A DNA stretch of 64,000 nucleotides from Acanthopleura granulata (taxonomy: Eukaryota > Mollusca > Polyplacophora > Chitonida > Chitonidae). Made by a program: the position numbers and the translations under genes. Positions 35,561-48,800 of this stretch are shown here, piece after piece (the stretch's first letter is position 1; every line of letters starts with the position of its first letter). The stretch is taken from the NCBI GenBank assembly GCA_016165875.1, contig JABBOT010000002.1, positions 15,703,125-15,767,124 of the forward strand, in the 5' to 3' direction. The notes below the pieces were generated by a model. That model was given only the letters and a program-made list of their open reading frames with translations, did no database searches and was not told the DNA's origin.

Positions 35561-36083
35561 GTTGAATCAGCCTGTCCACTTAAGTCAAGAAAATAGATGT
35601 AAACCTCATAAAGCAGTCATTAACTGCTGTTAACTGACATGCAACCCAAACATCAACACGCTGGGGCAGAGGATTTCCCTGTGATCGTGTTTTTCGTGTC
35701 TCCCATCAGCAATGACGTTTGCTAGCCTCTAACCAAACCTCTATGCACGTTTGGAATTTGTGAAATAGAGATACCGAATACATGAAGCGACAAAGCATCC
35801 AAGAAATTAAAGAGATTCATGAACTTGAACTAACTATTTGTTTTCATCTTCTAAACACGATTCTGAACAATGCTTTGGTCATCGGAAATATCTACTCTAG
35901 ACAGTTTTGTGCTGAGTGTAAAGAACTCAGGGTTTCCGAATGGTACTCTCGCTTAATTTTAGGTCACATGATCATGTGACAATTCCCGTGGCCATCTTTA
36001 GTTAGAGCAGTAGTGTGTTCGTTTGACGAGGAGATAAGCAGACACTTGTTTTTGTGAGAACAGGCTTTTTCTCGAATAGCACC
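35561..36083. promoter_or_regulatory. Bidirectional promoter between BCL2L13 and ATP6V1E1
   Basis: The 523 bp between two divergent start codons must hold both promoters and both leaders. There is no clear TATA box on either side, which fits housekeeping-type initiation. It contains the 18-bp M-box palindrome at 35963-35980. The ATP6V1E1 start has a strong context (ACCATGG). Confidence 0.7.
35963..35980. promoter_or_regulatory. Perfect 18-bp palindrome of two M-boxes
   Basis: GTCACATGATCATGTGAC is its own reverse complement. Each half carries an M-box (TCACATGA / TCATGTGA), an E-box variant bound by MITF/TFEB/TFE3-type bHLH-Zip proteins. It lies 103 bp upstream of the ATP6V1E1 ATG and about 400 bp upstream of the BCL2L13 ATG. 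The palindrome is seen; binding is inferred. Confidence 0.55.
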
Positions 36084-39000
36084 ATGGCTCTCAGCGATGC
36101 AGATGTTCAGAAACAGGTAATATAATGTGTATGTTTGTTGAGACAAGGAATGACCAGGCAATGGCTGCCAGTCACAAATGTTAACTTACCAGTTGTCGTC
36201 TATGTGAAAATCTTCATGGCTCATCTCGACTCATGGCTTCATTTTTACCGGCTGACTGTCCAGAGAGTGTGAACAATGTATATATCACGAATGCACACAG
36301 ACATCGCCTCCCAAGTGTGAAAAGTACAGGTCAATTTTCACTGAACATAACACGGTGAACACCATTTTTCACAACCCTAGACCACCATGATTTGATTAGA
36401 ACGTTACTTTTCACTAGCTCCAGGTAACTACGAAGCTCTTACACTCATGACGATTATAGCAGGGAGCTACAGGAGCTGACATTGCAGAATCCTGTAGTAC
36501 ATCCAGAGTTCAGAGTCCTACATAGCGGGCATGTAACAATAATTCGGAAAACCATAAATGCGGTGGCCGTACCTTCGTCCTTTACCCTCCAGCGAGCCTC
36601 AAAGCACAAACCCAGATCCGATACCATGTCCCTTACCCTCTCCACGACTTGGTTATCTTGCTGGTTTAGGTAGCAGAAGTGCTGCAGCCGTCACTGTCTG
36701 ACCACAATACACAATGACCAAATGTGTAACAGCCATGGTGCCGGATTTGGATGTTTAACATGGGGATTAGTACTTTGAGGATGGCTGGAGCGTAAAGAAC
36801 CAAGACCCCAGCGTTTGTGATTTTCTACTTGCTGTGGGTCTGGACTGTCATTACATTCCTGTTATGTGTATTGAGATGGCAGTATGCAAGAACTCTGGAC
36901 CTAAGACAGGAGTTTGCAATATCAGCTTCTGTTGCTTCATTCTCTAAATGTAATGAGTACAAGAGCTGTGGAGCTACCTGGAGGCAACTTTCCATGCAGA
37001 TGTTCATGCAAAGATATAATTGTTTCTACAGCTTACTCTATGCTACATCAAATCGTCTCCATTGGACATAGTAAATGTACCTCAAATCAACTGATGATGT
37101 CATTACTATGTGTTCATGTTTCCGACTTTAAAAAAAGGGTGTGGCCCAATGCATATTTTCATACATAAGTCGTCTAAAATCTAAACCTTTTAACTAAGGT
37201 TCTTAGCTCTATAGTATGTGTTATGTTGCCATTGAAAAGTGAAAGCATAGGAAAGTATGCAAGCACTGCTCTGTTAGTGTACTGTCTGAGGGTCTATAAC
37301 ATGTGATTTATATGGTACTTGCTAACTCTCCCAGTGGACTGTCAGACCCACCTATACAAGGTGTACATATTCAGAGTTAGCGACTACTGTAAAATCACAA
37401 CATTTAACCATCTTAGTTTCCAAGATCTGCAAGAAATGTAGGTTCATCATAAGTGGTTGACTGTGCTCTATCATGTGTTTTTACAGAAAGTTGGCTAGAG
37501 ACCACTTGCCTGCCAAAGTTTCACCAATATAACAAGTCACACCATTAGTATATATAGGAACAGTACATATGTGAGTGTATCGTAGTGGTGCACTGTGCTG
37601 GTGTATTACCTCTCCCACCACAGCCTAGTCTCCAAAGTACTCTATCAACAGAATAGTTTGGTCTCCCTGACTATTAGAGAATTTAGCATTGAGACAATAT
37701 CACTCATGGCTTAAGTAAACAGACAGGGAGCCAAAACTATTTGGGTGTCCAATGCTCTGGTGAATAAACCAGATTAGATAAATCGAGTTAGTGCTGGACT
37801 GTTCTCAGATAAGGGCAATTGGTTTGGTTCTGTGTTATATGCCTAGACTCTTGACTATCATACACATTAGTAAAACTTGATGACACAGGTGTAAATTTCA
37901 CCACAGGGGTTGCTGGTAGTTTATTTCATGCTGGCTTGCTCTGCAGTCATTTGTGGTTTCTCCAGGGCTCTATCCAGTTTCCTCACACCATAATGTGGGC
38001 CAATATCGTATAAGTGAAATATTCTTGAGTATTGCTTAAAACACAAATTAAATAAATAACCAAGTGTAAAATCAGAAATGTTCTGGGGACGAGGTTCTAA
38101 AATCCCTTTAGATGTACTCATAGTATAAGTTAAAAAAAGTGTTATAGCTGTTTTCAGGGAAATAAAATGCTGTGTTTTAAGAAGGTCCTAGACAGTATGA
38201 CATGCACATCTCTTTAATGCTCTACTGATCCATTACTGTAGGATTGAATCCTAGGCCTCAACTAGCAAGACTGACCAATGGCATCTACCAGTAGTCCGCT
38301 TCAAATAGTATGATCAGCGCTTGACCAGCAATATTTCGGACTGGAATCGGGCTGTCCATATTCCAAAAAACATGCAAACCTGTAACCTCTATTAACGTGA
38401 CAGGTGTTCAGTGTTTGGATTTGGTTTGTTTTGTCAGGTGTCGTTTTGTTTCAATGCCACAATGATCCTTGTTCAGTCTCTTTCATATTATGTTGTGTGT
38501 ACGTGCTGCATTTCCAGATATGATTGTAAACTACACATGTATGCATTTTGAAATATGCTCACACGATGGTGATGTTATTCCTGAATTGATACAATGCATT
38601 CACTTTTTTGTCTTGACACATTTTCTGATCATGCTTGGTAAATTCTAAGAACCCTGATGGCATTTCATTGATATCAAACGTTCCTCTCCCTGCTCATCTT
38701 ATTGATGTCTCATTGAAAATAGAATGATGTTACGGTCAAACCGGGTACATTATAACATTATGGATGTTATGTTACAATTAATTTTTGACTTAACAATGGT
38801 TCATTGTCCTGCTTTAAACTAGTACCACTTCACAGGATTAGAAAATATGCCACCTTCCCATTCAAATCCCATTGTTAGGCCATACATCTCAGCATTTTTT
38901 TAAAAATCCGCCAAAATTCAAGGGAGATAACTTTAGCCAAACTTTGAGGGGAAGTAACTTACTTGTATGAGCTATCATGGCCGCAAGAAGTCCAGTTAGG

Positions 39001-39808
39001 CTCAACTTGTTTGATTGATTCAACAGTGATTTGCTTTTAAAGTCAATCTAAAACATATTAAATTCATTACACCCATCAAATATTCACTTGTCACCTTTTC
39101 TGCAAAGAGAAGGGGACGCAAGTAGACGTCACTCCACAAAGGTTGTGGCCACTTTACGTGTTTCGACTCTGAAGTGTTTTGGCCTACTGGATGTTCTGCC
39201 GAGTGTTGTTCGCAAAATTTTGTTACCTGTTACCAGTATTTTTATTGGCGATTGTTAGTTTGAATAAATGATAGTCTGAGTCATTTAAAACCATGGCTGT
39301 AATGTTTTGTTTCTGTTGTTGAACATATATGCAACACTTTCCAGCCAGTAAGTCCACTAAAATGTTTACTTTATGATACCCCTCTTTATTATTTGTGAAT
39401 TGAATTATTTCAGTCTTAGGAGGATATGTACATCTCTATGGATCAAGTAACCATTGTTACAAACTGAAACTCATTAATTTACAACTTTACAGTTACAAGA
39501 TCAAAACAGAATTTTTGTGTCTTGTGTTATCAAAGAACCCCCAACAGACTCCCCATTTTTTTTTTAGGGCTAATACTGTTCTCCCATTTAGCCTGTCAGA
39601 GGCCCCCTTCTGATCCCCTTGTTCTGGTAAAGAAAAGTTTCACCCTTTAAACTTCATGTAATGTGACATGGTCCTGGCTCTCCTGTTCCCAGTGTAAGTG
39701 CTTGAATACAGATAAGACAGCCATGTGAGCCAAGGCCTACGTGGGGGCTTACAGTCAACATAGCCATGCATGTGCAATGTACTTGTATGGGGAATACACT
39801 TCCCTTGC

Positions 39809-39840
<32 letters not shown>

Positions 39841-42800
39841 CGTTTCAGGGCCCAAATAACCGTAAAAAGAAAATAGAAATATTTCATTCTTCATTAATGG
39901 AAAAGGAAACAAAAATGATGCCAAATTCAGATGAAAGAGCATCAAAACTTCTTTGCAAATATGGTCTTTAATGTTTTCTTTTTTGAGGGGGACGGGTTCA
40001 GGAGAAAAGGGTGTTCTATATTTGTATGGTGGGTATTTGGGACCAACTTTTGGTATTTATCATTGTTACATAATGATGTTCTAAATAAGGGTATGATGTG
40101 TGTCTAATAAATTCATTTCAGTGTAAATTTGTTGTTTATATCCAAACATGTGCATTTATGTGCATTTTTATTAAGTGCATTTGTTAGCTGAATAGGAAAA
40201 ATTCTAGCGCAAATATATTTTTAAGCATGTGTTACATCCTCATGTATAACAGTATTACCTAATGACTAAATTTACTAAAAGGTGGTCCCAACTACCCTCC
40301 ATACAAAAATTATTTTCAAGTGTCTTCTTCTCCTGAAAGAAAATTTGAAAAAAAATATATTCAAGCCTACTAACTTTTCGCACTGCTTCATCAGAACATT
40401 ATGAAGCTGTTATGTTTTCCCCACCTTTAAGGAGGAATCCTCTGCTACAAACACTGCTAAATAATCATACTGTTAAGTTTATGACACATTTATTCAATCA
40501 AAAAGTAATTTAACAGAACAGATTTCACGGTCCAGATGAGGTGCCACTTCACTCCTTGACAAAGCCATCAGTTCGATAGAATTTTCGTCAAAATTTCAAA
40601 TATTATTGCCCTCTGTACATGATCTGCAAACGCTAGCAACACCCGCATTGGTTTCTTTCAATGAAAGCAAAAGGATAAAAGGCTATCTGCTATCTCATTA
40701 ACATGTTAGATAAATGTTTATTTCATATAACATAAGGGAGTTAAATGTACGTTTATGTTTATCCGAAGTGTTTTGCTGTGCATTTTTTCATCTTCATATT
40801 GAAAATATATCATCTTTTAGGCTCAGTGTTTACATGACGTGAAATTTTATGGAATACCGTATACATGGATATCCACACTTTTCTTAGTTTTGTGCTCTTC
40901 AACCATTTCACCTGAAGTATGTGACAAAATTTATTTTATTTGCTTCTTGCATTAATAAATGAAAGTGTCAACTGAACTTAACATTTCTATTCAGTTATCT
41001 AAGATATCAATTCAGCAATCTTGTTGCTTCCTTGTTTTATGATAATGAACATATTATTGATATTCCAGGTCTTCGACATGAATATTAACAGTCTAAAACC
41101 ATGACCACTTAATCCACTGAGATCTCTCGGCTACATTGAGACGTATTTCCGGTGTGATTACATTAATGTTTAATCTGAAAGCATTGCTCAACCTTAAGAC
41201 TAAAATAATCAGTGGAGGCCTGGACTTCTGTCACAAGAAGATGCCACTTGTTCTGTAGTTCCACTACTGCAGGGTGCATGTATTTCTGTTACGTCCTTAC
41301 TTGATGGGTCCTGCAGTATGTCCGCCAATATCTGAAAACCCATTGAGACTGGAGGTCACCTGATATCAGATATTGGCAAAGGAGTGCTGTTTTACTGCAT
41401 TGCTGTCTTGGTTTCCTCCACCCATAAGTCTAACCACTGGTGTAGGTGAAGCATTCTTGACCTATACACAAATGGAATATGTAAATAAATTTGAAAACCT
41501 GTGTAACCTTTATGTTTTATTATGTTTCAGATCAAGCACATGATAGCATTCATTGAACAGGAGGCAAATGAAAAAGCAGAAGAAATTGATGCAAAGGTAA
41601 AAGATCTGTTGTTGGATATTTAAAGAGCTACTTTGGCATCCAAACATCTGTGTCTTAAAAGCGAGGTGAAATGATAAAGATTGAGAAAGTGTGAATTGTT
41701 TTACTAAATTGTAAAAATATAGCAGCGTATCAAAACCAATATTGTATGTTCCATCAGGGAATGCAGAAACAAAATTTTTCTGTTCTTCCAGATTTGCCTG
41801 GTTTGATGTCACGCACAAATACATGACGTCACCAGTCACGCAAGTGTATGTGCAAGTGACGCTGCCCTTGACCTCATTCCAGCATAAATGCTGTACTTGA
41901 GGTCACATCTGCCTGATTTGACATCTTTCAAGGAATATTATTATTTCACATCAGAAAAATTTTACAGACACAACTGAATATTATGTTTTTTGAATTATCT
42001 TCAGTTATTTGAGTTAAATGGAGTTATTTATTGAAAATACTTTTGAACCAAGATTTCTTTCATGGAATTTTTTTTTCATATAATTTTAACATTTCTGTCT
42101 AGTTTGTATTCTGACCATAATGGCACTTAAGGTTATAGTCTCTGAGAATATAGGAAAAAAATAAGGGTAATTGTTCACACTGCCATGTTTTTTATGATAT
42201 GTAATTTTACAATGAAGTGTGTAAGTGTTGCTTCTTTATAATGTTTAAGCTGTGAAATGAATGATAACATATTTAAAAAGCAAATAAATAACTGGTGTTT
42301 CTTAATTACATTCTCCTGTCAGAAGAACTGTTAGAGACAAGATTATATGCACGTGCCTGTCCAGTCCAAATAGTTGACAACCACATGCGCTTGACCTCAA
42401 GCTATGGTGTTCACCTCCAAGTTCTGCTGGTGCAATTGCACCTGTGCGTCAGCATATTTATTGCACTTGCTGATGTGCTCTGGATAAAATAAATAGGTGT
42501 GCCAGCAATATAAATAATTAGCAATTAGTGACTGTATGTGTGCTCTGATAGATTTGATGCTATTTGCTGTCATGACTTTTGGAAACCATTCATGTTTATC
42601 GTACAGGCTGAGGAAGAGTTCAACATAGAGAAAGGTCGATTGGTTCAACAACAGCGTGTGAAAATTATGGAGTACTACGAGAGGAAAGAAAAACAAGTTG
42701 AGCTTCAGAAAAAAATGTAAGGTCAAATTGGCGTAATGTGTGTGTACCACTACAGTATGAGCATTTAAAAAAATATATAATTAGTGATGTGTTTACTGAA

Positions 42801-45800
42801 GACTTGCATCTGATTGACGTTGTCAAAATTGATGCATATTTGAATTCCTCACATGTTAACAGGGTTGGATTAGTATGAATAAATGATAACATTTTTGTGA
42901 GAAAAAGTAGGATTTTGAATTAGCTGATTTATGAAACATTTAAATTAATTTTTGTTTTCTACTTGCAGTCAGAGCTCTAATTTACTGAACCAAGCAAGAC
43001 TGAGAGTGCTGAAGTGTAGAGAGGACCACATTAAGGTTAGAAACTGCGTAGAATTCTCCCAGCTTAGCAGAGTCTTGCCACAATGTTTAGATGTTTCTGT
43101 GATGAAGATAGAAAACATTGACCGTTTCATAAGTTAAACTTCTAGAGGAAAATAAACTGAAAGTGTAGTGCACATGTGTGTACCCTAAATGACCTAAAAT
43201 TTCGTGCTTATAAAGTTGCCAAGTTTTCCTGATTCTGAGAGTTCAACTGATATTAGAAAGCTGTTTGGAGGTTTGTTTTGGAAGGTGAGATGATACCCTA
43301 CTGGATAAGTGTAAGTTTCAGGACCACAGACAATACTTTATGATGTTTTTTTTCCTCTAGAAGTTTTAGGTCATTCACAGTATGTCTTTGATGTAAACAG
43401 GGATACATGTGTGGAGTTCATTTTTAAACCTGCATGGTTTAAAGTGGTCTGTGCCAAAATAATATAGACAGCAGTGGCAATATAGAGAACTGAAATGAAA
43501 TGAGGCACTCATTTTGCAGCACCAGATAAAAGATACGGTGGAAATCCGTCCTGCACCAAGGAGACACTGCCTTTGTATAAGTGAAATATTCTTGAGAGGG
43601 CGTTAAACAATAAGCATTCATTCATTCATTCAAGTCATAACTAAGACTTTAAAATCGGTAATCTTGGCATTACCTTGCTTGTCCCTCAACAGTATAATCT
43701 GACTGTCTGGGGCGTCGTTTCTGGGTCAGCACTAAAAACATGGTGGCATTGGGCCCTGCCTAATGCAAGAAGACACTTTTGTGATATGTCTGAAATGATG
43801 TTACATGCTACGTTAAACCCCATTCAAACAAACAATCATGGTAACATCCACAATGAAGACATCTGTAACCATTTTAAAAAAATGCGTGTTTGATGTAGGA
43901 CTGTAACAGCTTTGTAAGCTGGGCCCCTTTTGTTTTTTCTGATTATTTTCATTTAAAATTCACTGTTTCTTTTGTAGGGTTTGTTGGAAGTTGCCAGACA
44001 GCGTCTCGGACAAGTAACAAAAGATCAGGCCAAATATAGTAAAATCATCGAGGGCTTGATTGGCCAGGTAAGTTGAGTACATCACGTGTCACCTTTGTGC
44101 GTTTATAGTCTCTGCGACTGTTGCTTTTGGGGCTTTCTTAGATATTCATATACACTAACACACATAATACTCTATGCATGAAATACCTGATCATTTTTGG
44201 CTAGTGCTCATTTGTGACATCATCCTGCTGTGTGTTGGGATATCAGTAATTTTTAGCTCATAATGTTACCGACTTGTTTCAACGCAGTAAATTACCTTGG
44301 ATAAGGTAAAGGGGATCTCGGCTCACGGTTTGAAACGATGCACCAAGGACAAACAAACACAGGAATACAGTTGAGAGCATTTGCTAACAACAGGTTTGTC
44401 GGTTTGGTTTGGACAGGCCCGCGTCTGAAAAAACGTGTGCCTGTCAACTGTTTTGGGGCTGATGCCTTTCTGCTGGCTTCCTAGCTCAGCCATCTAAACC
44501 CAGTTGGAGATTCCAGAGCTTATTCAGTTCAGAGCTTCTAACTCATACTAGGTGTTGAGCCGTTGTGAATCAACAATGGACTGGAGACTGCGTTCAGAAC
44601 AGGGTACGTATGGTTACATATGGTCATGTGACCTGCCAAAGACAACAGAGCCATCTATTGTTAGATCCAAAAGGGGAAAAAACTGTTAACAGTGAAATGA
44701 CAAGGTAACATTTGGATATATGAGAAAATATATGCATGTAAAGATAAACAGTTTGTGACAGTAACATATGCATAAACGTTCACTGTGTATTGTATGTATT
44801 CCTTCATTGCCAGGCCCACAAAATTTGCTGTTCAAACGGCCCGGGACAACCTAATTTTTGTGTTTGGCAACCAAATGTTAGGATGCAGGTTGTCAGTTGG
44901 GCAAGTTAATAATATACCACCAATAATACCAACACTTTTTGTCCTTTATTTTAATCAACTTAATATTCGGGCTTGTCAGTGAATAAAGTTTTGTTTTTCC
45001 GAACATACCGTACGTACGTGGCATGGTTCATAAGAATGTACTTCAACCCACTGATCGGGTTTCTGCTAAGCATATACAGTCATGGTAACAGAAAGTTTGG
45101 AGGCTGCAAGCGCATGTATGCACACATGCCTAAATGAAGACAAAATGACAGTTCTACCCTGATGACAATATGAGTGGAATTCTCAAATATTTTGGTGGGG
45201 AGAAGTCACCCTCTGGGCATACTGATCGTGCAGCTAAGGACAAGGCAGCTAATTGTCAAGCGCAGATACGAAGCAGAAGTGCGTACACGAACATCTCAAC
45301 ACAAATGGTTGGAGGAATTCCCGTGGCTCCCATTTGATGCAGAGTTGTCGTGTTTGTACTGCGTTACCTGTCTTCACCGACACCAAAAGCCCGATGTTTA
45401 TGAAAATAAACAGATTTCACAAAGACATTTAATTTCATACGTATTTTCACGAAAGACAGAGAGCTCAATGGGCACTGTCATCTGTTTCCATTGAAATTTC
45501 AATGAAAGCTCAAATTCAAATCTAAAGCATTTTGTGGATATCAAAAACATCAGATGGGTGGCAAGTCAGGAACATGCACTAGGTGCTCTGCGTTCTTATT
45601 GGAGAATTACTCTTGACCACCTCGGAAATGCTTCGTGAGGCAGAAGAGGCACAGAGAGCTAAGGGATACCACCGTGAAATATCCCGCCTGAAATTTGTGC
45701 TGTGGCTGCATTTCATGAACGATTTCTTAGACCCATTAGCTGTTCTGTCAAAATCATTCAAGTCAGTCCAGCTTTTGATTTTTCAAGTTCCACCAAAATT

Positions 45801-48800
45801 AGAGGCAACCATTGTCGCCCTCCAAGGTTTAAGGTCAACCTGCAATCTACAAGCAAGAATTTCTAAGGATCATGGACATTGATGGGGGCAACTTCGGTGG
45901 TGTACCTGTTACAACAACATCATGCGACGAGGGTTTTCAGGTCTGTGCATCCTATAACACTCTGGTGGAAAAGTTTGGCTTGAATGAACTGGTAGACAGT
46001 GCTGTGAAATACATCGAAGACAGATTTAGATCTTTCTCTGGTATCCCTCTAACCGCCATCAAAGTGTTTGAGATTCACGAAATTCCATACAACAAGGCAG
46101 AACTGGCTGTTTATGGCAGTGACAGCATTAGAGAACTGAATCAACACTATCAAGTTGGTTGCATACAGGAGTGGCCACAACTTCAAGTCATGCTTGCAGA
46201 ACACAGAAATGATGACTATTTTAATTTGTACTGAGATCGTCTAACCCAACAGTCACTCTCTGAGGGAAACCAGATCAATCGTGTCATAGTGTTGGCAGAA
46301 TTCATGCAGACTGTCAGCTCTAGTACAGCAGTGTGTGAAAGGGGCTTTTCAACCATCAATCGCATCAAAATAAGCCTGCAATGTAGTTTATCTCAAGAAA
46401 GCCTGAAACAGCTTGTACTGGTCTCTTTGGAGAACCTGAGTGAACAGGAACAGAAAACTGTGCTTGAGGATTCAATGAAGCGGAGGTTGTTCTTGGGCCC
46501 TAAGCATATTAGACACAAATTACATGAACCACGAAAAACACCCTAACCTAGGCCTTTAAATTCACCAGATTCACAGCCTGACATTACGATACTAGGATGT
46601 GAAGACAAATATGATTCTGTAATTGAAGGGATTGTGTGTAATGACTGAAGTTCTTACTCTGAGACTGATAGTAGTGACTCTTTGGAGTGGTGATTGTTTT
46701 ATCAGCAGACATATTTTGTGTGATCACTTGATCATATGCTCTGATACTAAATTTCCAGTTTCTACAGATCCTACTTTTGGCACAATATACATTTTGCACA
46801 AGTGCTAAAAGAACTTGTCATCAGCAATACTATTTATAAAACCTTGAAATGTTAGGTTCCATTTAGTGTTTAATTTGTACCATGTGCAAAATGTGTACTA
46901 GCCCATTTTTCAAACTTTTGTAATGCAGTGTATATGTTTATATTGAAATAATTTGAAAGTATCACTAAGCATGGATGACTAGCAAGCAAAAGAACTATAA
47001 GGCACATACATGTGTATATCAGTCCATCCTAAGTAGTTTTATCTCTATAATCTAATAATATGAAGGATAGGTTGCATTTAAATATCCTCTGGGCGTAAGA
47101 AAGGTTGAGAATTTAGATGGTATTTCTCATTTCATATCACACTAATTTTGCCACTTGTGTACGTGTGTACAGAAAAGGAGAGCTCCAGAACTATATTTTT
47201 TTAAATGGATGGGTACATTTTGCAGAAGAAAATGAATATATTTTTTTTTATTGTTGTTTGACACAGTACTCACTTAGACTTTTTTTTTTGTGGGGTTTGA
47301 TGGAGGAAACTGAGATCCCTTGAGCAAACCACTGATCTGGTCAATGAACTGTCCCTCAAAATTGTTGGGTTTGGGGCAACCTAGGCCTAGTTTTGGGACT
47401 TTGGTTGACCTCAGTGCATGTACCACTTTATAGGTTGTCTCGTGTGTGTTGGTGAAAGGAGTTTCAGAAAGCTTGTGTACTTGTGAAAAGACAATCATGT
47501 AAAAAGTGCTGTTTACATGCCTTCAGATGTAAGGTGAACTGACCCATGCTTTAACCTAGACCACTCACCTCACATTATTAGGCCCATGTTTGTTGTGTTT
47601 GGGTTTTTTTTATAACAAACATCATTAAATAGCGCATACTAAACACCAGTGAGATTCTCTAAGCCTCTACAAAAAGAAGCAAACGTTATAACTCATAAAA
47701 CAGCAGTTCCCTCTGTCTTCTGGAATAACCGTGTCAGCTGTTATTGTTCATGATCACTTGTACTGGTATTGACGTCAGTGGTACTGTTTTTAAAGAGCAG
47801 AGGATTGTCTTCTGTTCAGAGACGGCTGGCGAGCCCCTCTTCATGAATCAATCCAGGAATGTGCAAAGTGGAATCCGTTCTAGTAAAGGTGTGTATGTAC
47901 ATTTACTTGAAGTAGCCTGATTTTGTCATTTTTCTTTCTCCAGGGCCTAACACAGCTGTTGGAAGCCAATGTGACAGTCCGCTGCCGAGAGCAAGATTTG
48001 GAAATTGTTAGGGTAAGTCAACTTGTGAACCAAGAGTGCAGGAAGACTCGGAAGTGATGGAGTTGTCTCCCTGTAGTGAATTTGGAATGGGTCTGAGAAC
48101 AAAATGTTTTCTGTACTGTATAAGCTTAAAGTTACTTGTGTCATTATGGTTATAAAAAAATCACCATGATGATATATATATATATATATATATATTTAAG
48201 TTGCTGTTAGTCTAAAAGGTCTATCCTTTTTAAGGAGTCATTGCTAAACTTTTATGTATTGCAAGACTGAAGCTTTGAGGCCACATTCGCAAAAGTTCAT
48301 AATGAAATCTAATGAATTTGTAAATTCGTGTATATGTTGCCTGTATTGTAACTGAGTAAGGTAAATTCATTAAAGGAAGGTGGCCACAAGATGTTTGAAA
48401 GGCTGCCAATGTTGCTTCACACCTAAATCATTCATTCAGTAAGGGAGGAAAATCCACCTGTAAATCTTTGTGAAACTGGCTCCATTGACGTACAGCTTTG
48501 TGTTGGTACATTTAGTGAGGGAGGAAAATCCACCTGTGAATCTTTCCGAAAGTGGCTCCATTGACATACAGCTTTGTGTTGGTACATTCAGTAAGAGAGG
48601 AAAATCCACCTGTGAAGCTTTGTGAAAGTGGCTCCATTAACATACATCTTTGTGTTGGTACTTTCATGAAGCTGTGTCACCATGTATTTGTATCTAATGA
48701 TATGACACTTGCTCTCTTCCCTACAGAAAGCTGTCAATACGTGTATAACAACCTACAAGGCTTCCTCTGGTAAAGATGTCAAGATCACCATTGATACAGA

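Noticed and set aside
39654..39971. Overlapping frames with poly-Lys or poly-Phe
   Set aside because: They are produced by the T29 homopolymer in ATP6V1E1 intron 1.
42397..42750. 117-codon minus-strand frame over ATP6V1E1 exon 3
   Set aside because: It is the antisense shadow of a well-supported exon.
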